This document shows, piece after piece, positions 59,676-64,000 of a DNA stretch of 64,000 nt; position 1 is the stretch's first letter; each line of letters starts with the position of its first letter. Both the position numbers and the translations under genes were made by a program. The notes beneath the pieces were generated by a model that was not told the origin of the DNA, did no database searches, and worked only from the letters and a program-made list of their open reading frames with translations. The stretch comes from Streptomyces tendae (lineage in GTDB: Bacteria; Actinomycetota; Actinomycetes; Streptomycetales; Streptomycetaceae): contig NZ_CP043959.1 in assembly GCF_008632955.1 (NCBI RefSeq), forward strand, positions 868,001-932,000, written 5' to 3'.

Positions 59676-60545
59676 ATGACACCCCGAGATGACTCCGAAT
59701 CCCCTGGGACCGGTCGTAGCCGGTGGTCCGACCTCGACCGGCCGCCCCTCAACGCCACCGCCTTGCGGCGCGGGCTGGTGCGGGAGGGGGCGATGTGGCG
59801 CGAGGTGGAGGTGGTGCAGCGCACCGGGTCCACCAACTCCGACCTCGTGGCGCGGGCGGCGGCCGAGAAGCTGGAGGAGGGGGTCGTTCTCGTCGCGGAG
59901 GAGCAGACCGCCGCGCGGGGGCGGCTGGACCGGCGGTGGGTCGCGCCCGCGCGGTCCGGGCTGTTCTTCTCCGTGCTGCTTCGGCCGCGGGAGGTGCCGG
60001 TGGAGCGGTGGGGGTGGCTGCCGTTGCTGACGGGGGTGGCCGTGGCCACGGGGCTGGCGCGGGCGGCCGGGGTCGACACGGCGTTGAAGTGGCCGAACGA
60101 TGTGCTGGTCACCGTGCGGGGCGAAGAGCGCAAGGCCGGGGGGATCCTGGTGGAAGCCACGGGGGACGGGGGCGTTGTCGTGGGGGTGGGCGTCAATGTC
60201 AGCCTGCGGGCCGACGAGCTGCCGGTGGCCACGGCGGGGTCGCTGGCGTTGGCGGGGGCGGTGAGCACGGACCGGGATCCGTTGCTGCGGGGGATGCTGC
60301 GGGCGCTGGAGGAGTGGTACGGGCGGTGGCGGGGCGCGGGGGCGACGCGGGGGCGTGCGGGCTGCAGGAGGCGTACGCGGCGGGGTGCGCGACGTTGGGC
60401 GGGTCGTGCGGGCGGAGCTGCCGGGGGATCGGGCGCTGGTGGGGGAGGCGGTCGCGGTGGACGGGGACGGGCGGCTGGTGCTGGCTACGGAGGCGGGGTG
60501 CAGGAGCCGGTGGGGGCGGGGGACATCATTCATCTGCGGATGTGA
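59676..60545 (+). CDS. birA: Biotin-[acyl-CoA-carboxylase] ligase, 3' part apparently frameshifted
   Basis: A 289-residue biotin ligase: QRTGSTNSDLVARAAAEKL, ARGRLDRRWVAPARSGLFFS (biotin loop), ALKWPNDVLV and KAGGILVEA. It lacks the N-terminal DNA-binding domain, so it is not a repressor. From ~60338 the frame turns into Arg/Gly-rich residues, while the other two frames successively encode the expected C-terminal domain (CGLQEAYAAGCATLG, then VVRAELPGDRALVGEAVAVD), returning to frame for GVQEPVGAGDIIHLRM-like residues. Three single-G losses at 60338-60342, 60397-60399 and 60495-60498 explain this exactly. The start is leaderless (TAGTGT, 7 nt). Confidence 0.85.
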   Translation: MTPRDDSESPGTGRSRWSDLDRPPLNATALRRGLVREGAMWREVEVVQRTGSTNSDLVARAAAEKLEEGVVLVAEEQTAARGRLDRRWVAPARSGLFFSVLLRPREVPVERWGWLPLLTGVAVATGLARAAGVDTALKWPNDVLVTVRGEERKAGGILVEATGDGGVVVGVGVNVSLRADELPVATAGSLALAGAVSTDRDPLLRGMLRALEEWYGRWRGAGATRGRAGCRRRTRRGARRWAGRAGGAAGGSGAGGGGGRGGRGRAAGAGYGGGVQEPVGAGDIIHLRM

Positions 60546-60603
60546 CGTGACGGGGGGAGGGGGCGGTGCCTGCGGCGGGGGTTTTGTCCGCGGTGGGGGT
60601 TTA

Positions 60604-60680
60604 TGTCCGGTGGGGGCTGGTGCAGCGTCTGGGGGGCTGTGGCGCGGGCTTCTGTCCGGTGGGGGCTGGTGCAGCGCCTG
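60604..60680. repeat. 28-bp direct repeat in a gene-free region
   Basis: 60604-60631 and 60653-60680 are identical except one base, 49 bp apart. A shorter relative occurs at about 49720-49735 next to the other dispersed repeat copy. The whole 60546-61086 stretch has no supported gene. Confidence 0.8.
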
Positions 60681-60737
60681 CGGCCATCGTTCCGTGCGGT
60701 GGGGGCGGGCGTAGCGCCCAGGGTTCGGTGGGTGGGG

Positions 60738-60858
60738 CGGGGCCGGGGTGGGGGCGGTCGTCCTCGGTCCGGCGCGACTGGGTCGCCCGGAGAGAGTGCG
60801 GGGTGCGGACGCGCCGGCCGCTGCGGGCGACCGCCCCCACCCCGTCCCCTCCCCGCCG
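60738..60858. repeat. Dispersed intergenic repeat, copy B
   Basis: The ~121-bp second copy of the repeat at 49768-49886, in the same orientation, with self-complementary ends. It lies in the ~540-bp gap between biotin ligase and adenylate cyclase genes. Confidence 0.88.
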
Positions 60859-61086
60859 TACGCGAGTCGCGGGCAGTCGTGCCGCTGGGGCGGCACCCCT
60901 TAGGCGCCGGGTACTCATGGGGGCACCGGGGTGTGCAGCACCCCTTGGCCCGGCGGGGTGGCTGAAAAAGGGCCCCGGGGGGCGCTGCTCCCACGGCCCA
61001 ACCTGACGGAGTGAGCTGGCGCACACCTGCCGTAGAGTTGAGCCCGGTCGAGACATGACCGTGGCAGATCGGAAGGGCAGCAACGC

Positions 61087-62193
61087 GTGAGCGTCGACGA
61101 CTCGGGTTCCGGTGCGGACGCGCAGGGCGACGGCGAGGATCCGCTTGCTCTGCGCCTCGAGCAGCTCATCCTGGGCGCCGAGCGCAGGTACACGCCGTTC
61201 CAGGCGGCCCGCAGCGCCGGCGTCACGATGGAACTGGCCACCCGCTTCTGGCGTGCGATGGGCTTCGCGGACGTCGGTCAGGCGAAGGCCCTGACGGAGG
61301 CGGACGTCCTTGCTCTGAGGCGCCTCGCCGGTCTCGTGGAGGCCGGGCTGCTGAGTGAGGCGATGGCCGTGCAGGTGGCCCGGTCCACGGGGCAGACCAC
61401 CGCGCGTCTGGCCGAATGGCAGATCGATTCCTTCCTCGAGGGGCTGACCGAGCCGCCCGAGCCCGGCATGACCCGCACCGAGGTCACGTATCCGATCGTC
61501 GAGCTGCTGCTGCCCGAGCTGGAGGAGTTCCTGGTCTACGTCTGGCGGCGGCAGCTGGCCGCCTCGGCCGGGCGGGTCGTGCAGGGCGCCGACGACGAGG
61601 AGATGGTGGACCGGCGTCTCGCCGTCGCCTTCGCCGATCTCGTGGGGTTCACCCGGCTGACCCGCCGGATGGAGGAGGAGGAGCTCGGCGAGCTGGTCGA
61701 GGCGTTCGAGACCACCGCGGCCGACCTGGTGGCGGCGCGGGGCGGGCGGCTCATCAAGACGCTGGGCGACGAGGTGCTCTACGCCGCCGACGACGCCGGG
61801 ACCGCGGCGGAGATCGCCATGCGGCTGATCGAGACCATGGCGAACGACAACACCATGCCGGAGCTCCGGGTCGGCATGGCTTTCGGCACGGTCACCACCC
61901 GAATGGGCGATGTGTTCGGCACGACCGTCAATCTCGCCTCCCGGCTCACCTCCATAGCGCCCCGTGACGCCGTGCTCGTGGACACCGCCTTCGCCGAGGA
62001 GCTGATCCGCACCGGTGACGCACCGGCCAGCGAGGCCGCGGCGGCCGAAGCGGTGGCCGCGGCGGAGAAGGAGGGCGAGGAGCCGCCCTCGTACCGTTTC
62101 GCGCTCCAGCCGATGTGGCAGCGGCCCGTGCGTGGCCTCGGTGTGGTGGAGCCCTGGCTGCTCACCCGCCGCAACGGCTCCGAGTCCGAGTGA
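61087..62193 (+). CDS. cya: Class III adenylate cyclase
   Basis: A 368-residue cytoplasmic cyclase making cAMP. Residues 1-170 form a helical N-terminal regulatory domain (YTPFQAARSAGVTMELATRFW) of the type linked to pH sensing in the M. tuberculosis relative Rv1264. The catalytic domain, ~175-345, shows metal-binding Asp in AVAFADLVGFTRLTRR and in LGDEVLY, the adenine-selecting Lys in LIKTLGDEV, and transition-state Asn/Arg in TVNLASRL. It corresponds to SCO4928 of S. coelicolor, where cAMP affects germination and antibiotic production. GGAAGGG lies 8 nt before the GTG. Confidence 0.92.
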   Translation: MSVDDSGSGADAQGDGEDPLALRLEQLILGAERRYTPFQAARSAGVTMELATRFWRAMGFADVGQAKALTEADVLALRRLAGLVEAGLLSEAMAVQVARSTGQTTARLAEWQIDSFLEGLTEPPEPGMTRTEVTYPIVELLLPELEEFLVYVWRRQLAASAGRVVQGADDEEMVDRRLAVAFADLVGFTRLTRRMEEEELGELVEAFETTAADLVAARGGRLIKTLGDEVLYAADDAGTAAEIAMRLIETMANDNTMPELRVGMAFGTVTTRMGDVFGTTVNLASRLTSIAPRDAVLVDTAFAEELIRTGDAPASEAAAAEAVAAAEKEGEEPPSYRFALQPMWQRPVRGLGVVEPWLLTRRNGSESE

Positions 62194-62202
62194 CGCGTCG
62201 GC

Positions 62203-62719
62203 TCAGCCGCCCAGGCAGAGATTGAGCAGGGGCAGGCAGAGGGCCGGGGCGTCGTCGTCGTCCGGTTCCTGTGGGGGCGGGGCGGAAGTCGTCTGCGGGG
62301 GTGGTGGCGGCTCGGTCGTCGGCCGGGGTGGTGGCGGTGGTGAGGACGGCCGCTGGAGGGTCGGCTCCTCGGCCGGTTCGCGCGACGGGGGTGCGGGGGG
62401 TGGGGTGTTGCTGCTCCCGGGTGGTGTGAGGGGAGCTGACGCCTTGCCGCCCAGAGGTCTGGGGAGGACGGGCTCGGCTGAGGGGATGCCGGGGTTCTCG
62501 CGGGGTGGCCTGGGGTGGGGAGTGGGGCGAGGCACTGGTGGGAGCGAGTGGGCGGGGGCCTGCTTCCGTGCCTGTGTCCGGCGCGTCCGGCACGGCCACG
62601 CGGATGAGGGTGGCGGCGCCCGCGGCCAGGGTCAGCGCGGCCGTGGCCAGCAGGGCCCGGCGCCGGCGTGGCTTGCGGTGGCGTCCTCGTAGGACGGTGC
62701 GGGTCTCGTCCGGTGTCAT
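62203..62719 (-). CDS. Pro-rich single-pass membrane protein, apparently frameshifted
   Basis: From ATG 62719 the reading begins MTPDETRTVLRGRHRKPRRR then a membrane helix (ALLATAALTLAAGAATLIRV), then Pro/Ser-rich sequence. From about 62506 onward the sensible codon usage (G/C third bases) moves to another frame, ending PDDDDAPALCLPLLNLCLGG at a stop at 62203. The original frame instead runs into the 3' end of the cyclase gene. Loss of one base in the G4 run at 62502-62505 would account for this. The function is unknown; a tail with two Cys suggests an exposed anchored peptide. Confidence 0.6.
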
Positions 62720-62874
62720 CGCTCTGCCTCCCCCTGCGTGCGCCCCCTACGCGCCGCGGTGTGCGCACGCTACGCGCCTGTCGGAGCCGGCGGACCTCAG
62801 TCGCTCGTATGTCACTCGAACGGGTGGACCCTTTTCCTCGGCGGCTCCCGGCTGTCATGATCGGTGCGAGCGAA

Positions 62875-62890
62875 GTTAACCCAGGTTAAC
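62875..62890. promoter_or_regulatory. Paired GTTAAC palindromes upstream of enoyl-CoA hydratase
   Basis: GTTAAC at 62875-62880 and 62885-62890, 10 bp apart (one helical turn), ending just before the ribosome-binding site GGAGG. In a very GC-rich intergenic region this is a likely regulator site, TetR- or MarR-like in appearance. Confidence 0.6.
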
Positions 62891-62901
62891 CGGAGGGTGT
62901 C

Positions 62902-63702
62902 ATGAGTGAGGAACGGTTCGGGGAGTTCGTGCTGGTGCGCCGGCATGAGCGGGGGCATGTCGCGGAGCTCGTCCTCGACCGGCCGAAGGCCATGAACGCC
63001 GTGTCCACGGAGATGGCCCGTTCGATCGCCGGGGCCTGTGCGGCGTTGGGTGAGGACCGGGACGTACGGGCGGTGGTGCTGACCTCGTCGCACGACCGGG
63101 CGTTCTGCGTGGGCGCCGACCTGAAGGAGCGGAACTCGTTCAGCGACGCGGATCTGGTGCGGCAGCGGCCGGTGGCGCGGGCCGCCTACACGGGGGTGCT
63201 GCACCTGCCGGTGCCCGTCGTGGCCGCCGTGCACGGGTTCGCACTGGGGGGCGGGTGCGAGCTGGCGTTGTCGTGCGACGTGATCGTGGCCGACCGTACG
63301 GCCGTCATGGGGCTGCCCGAGGTGTCCGTCGGGGTCATCCCGGGCGGGGGCGGTACGCAGTTGCTGCCCCGGCGGGTGGGAGCGGCGCGGGCGGCCGAGC
63401 TCATTTTCACCGCGCGCCGGGTGGAGGCCGTCGAGGCGCGGGAGATCGGGCTCGTGGACGCGCTGGTGGAGGAGGGGCGGGACCGGGAGGAGGCGCTCGC
63501 CATGGCCTCGCGGATCGCCGGGAACTCGCCGGTGGGGCTGCGGGCGGCCAAGCGGGCGCTGCGGCTCGGGCACGGGCTCGACCTGCCGGCCGGACTGGAT
63601 GTCGAGGACGCCGCCTGGCGGTCCGTGGCGTTCTCCGGGGACCGGGCGGAGGGCGTCGCCGCCTTCAACGAGAAGCGGCGGCCGGAGTGGCCGGGGGAGT
63701 GA
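62902..63702 (+). CDS. Enoyl-CoA hydratase/isomerase family protein
   Basis: A 266-residue crotonase-fold protein. The oxyanion-hole motifs are FCVGADLKER and HGFALGGGCELALSCD. The two catalytic acids of true hydratases correspond to Glu in GCELALS (first site) and Glu in GLPEVSVGVIPGGGGTQLL (second site), both present, so hydratase activity is plausible. The C-terminal trimerisation helices are complete (EGVAAFNEKRRPEWPG). GGAGG is 8 nt before the ATG. Role: fatty-acid or branched-chain acyl-CoA degradation; exact substrate unknown. Confidence 0.88.
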   Translation: MSEERFGEFVLVRRHERGHVAELVLDRPKAMNAVSTEMARSIAGACAALGEDRDVRAVVLTSSHDRAFCVGADLKERNSFSDADLVRQRPVARAAYTGVLHLPVPVVAAVHGFALGGGCELALSCDVIVADRTAVMGLPEVSVGVIPGGGGTQLLPRRVGAARAAELIFTARRVEAVEAREIGLVDALVEEGRDREEALAMASRIAGNSPVGLRAAKRALRLGHGLDLPAGLDVEDAAWRSVAFSGDRAEGVAAFNEKRRPEWPGE

Positions 63703-63757
63703 AGGACGCCTCGTCCTCGATGTCTCGATAATCAGGAAATCTCCCTAATCTGGGGGA

Positions 63758-64000
63758 ATGGGTGAGGACAGCCGGCTGGCGGCCGTGGTGGCGCTGGCTC
63801 AGGGCATGGCCGCCGCGCACAGTTCGCGGGAGGCGTGGCGGGCCGCCGCCGGCGGGGCCCGCCGGGCGCTGGGCGGGAGCTTCGCCGCGCTGTCCGTGTG
63901 GGAGCGGGAGCTCGGACGGCTGCGGGTGCTGGTGAACGTCGGGGAGCTGGCCGAGGGGGAGGAGGAGTTCCCCGAGGACGAGTCGTACCCGGTGCACCAG
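63758..64000 (+). CDS. GAF-type signalling protein, 5' part only
   Basis: The first 81 codons of a gene cut by the window end: MGEDSRLAAVVALAQGMAAA HSSREAWRAAAGGARRALGGS then FAALSVWERELGRLRVLVNV GELAEGEE. This is the start of a GAF-like sensor domain. From its place next to the enoyl-CoA hydratase gene I expect the GGDEF-containing protein known as cdgE (SCO4931) in S. coelicolor, but the diagnostic domain lies outside the window. TAATCT ends 6 nt before the ATG, so the start may be leaderless; GGGGG also lies just upstream. Confidence 0.7.
   Translation, partial: MGEDSRLAAVVALAQGMAAAHSSREAWRAAAGGARRALGGSFAALSVWERELGRLRVLVNVGELAEGEEEFPEDESYPVHQ

Noticed and set aside
62748..62776. CTACGCGCC sequences resembling half of the nucleoside operator
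   Set aside because: They lack the right half of the palindrome and lie near unrelated genes.

Overview
The window reads as chromosomal DNA of a Streptomyces. It has very high GC, GTG starts, many TANNNT-type -10 boxes 6-7 nt before a start codon (leaderless genes), strong GC hairpins without U-tracts, and an order of marker genes that I recognise from memory as the S. coelicolor SCO4866-SCO4931 region (afsQ1/afsQ2-sigQ, accA2, pccB/pccE, cya). No tRNA, rRNA, CRISPR array, insertion sequence or phage gene was seen.

Layout. 1-8.4 kb: an inverted-repeat element, an ECF sigma factor with a probable anti-sigma factor, an L,D-transpeptidase lipoprotein, a methylmalonyl-CoA mutase-type catalytic subunit, a LeuE-like exporter, and a FAD monooxygenase with a divergent TetR regulator and paired operators. 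8.5-18.9 kb: a cell-wall glycopolymer locus of two divergent operons: a duplicated glycosyltransferase/polysialyltransferase-like pair on the minus strand, and a glycosyltransferase, a fused cytidylyltransferase-phosphatase, a NeuB-type synthase and a third polysialyltransferase-like protein on the plus strand. It fits synthesis of a Kdn-type teichulosonic acid. 19-29 kb: an M20 amidohydrolase, two nucleoside-binding lipoproteins, a nucleoside ABC importer, cytidine deaminase and thymidine phosphorylase. 29-38 kb: AEC transporter, STAS protein, ECF sigma factor, MFS/LysR pair, hydrolase-like protein, adenosine deaminase and small envelope proteins. 37.7-41.6 kb: lipoprotein-afsQ2-afsQ1 and divergent sigQ. 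42.5-51 kb: uridine kinase-like protein, deoC with two aldehyde dehydrogenase genes, a phosphohexomutase and purine nucleoside phosphorylase. 51-64 kb: quinone reductase-like flavoprotein, DeoR regulator, accA2, Maf, a small membrane protein, pccE, pccB, biotin ligase, adenylate cyclase, enoyl-CoA hydratase and the start of a signalling protein.

How it fits together. The strongest unexplained signal is a palindrome, CTACGCGCGTAG (two copies end in GTTA), found six times, always at the promoter of a nucleoside uptake or catabolism gene spread over 30 kb: both binding lipoproteins, the ABC importer operon, adenosine deaminase, deoC and purine nucleoside phosphorylase. It overlaps or abuts the -10/-35 region, as a repressor site would. 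The genes form a route: import, deamination, phosphorolysis, pentose-phosphate isomerisation (possibly by the phosphohexomutase), aldol cleavage by DeoC, and oxidation of acetaldehyde by the adjacent dehydrogenase. The regulator is not identified.

Sequence quality. Two genes (biotin ligase near 60.4 kb, a Pro-rich membrane protein near 62.5 kb) show single-base losses in G or C runs, which look more like sequencing errors than decay.
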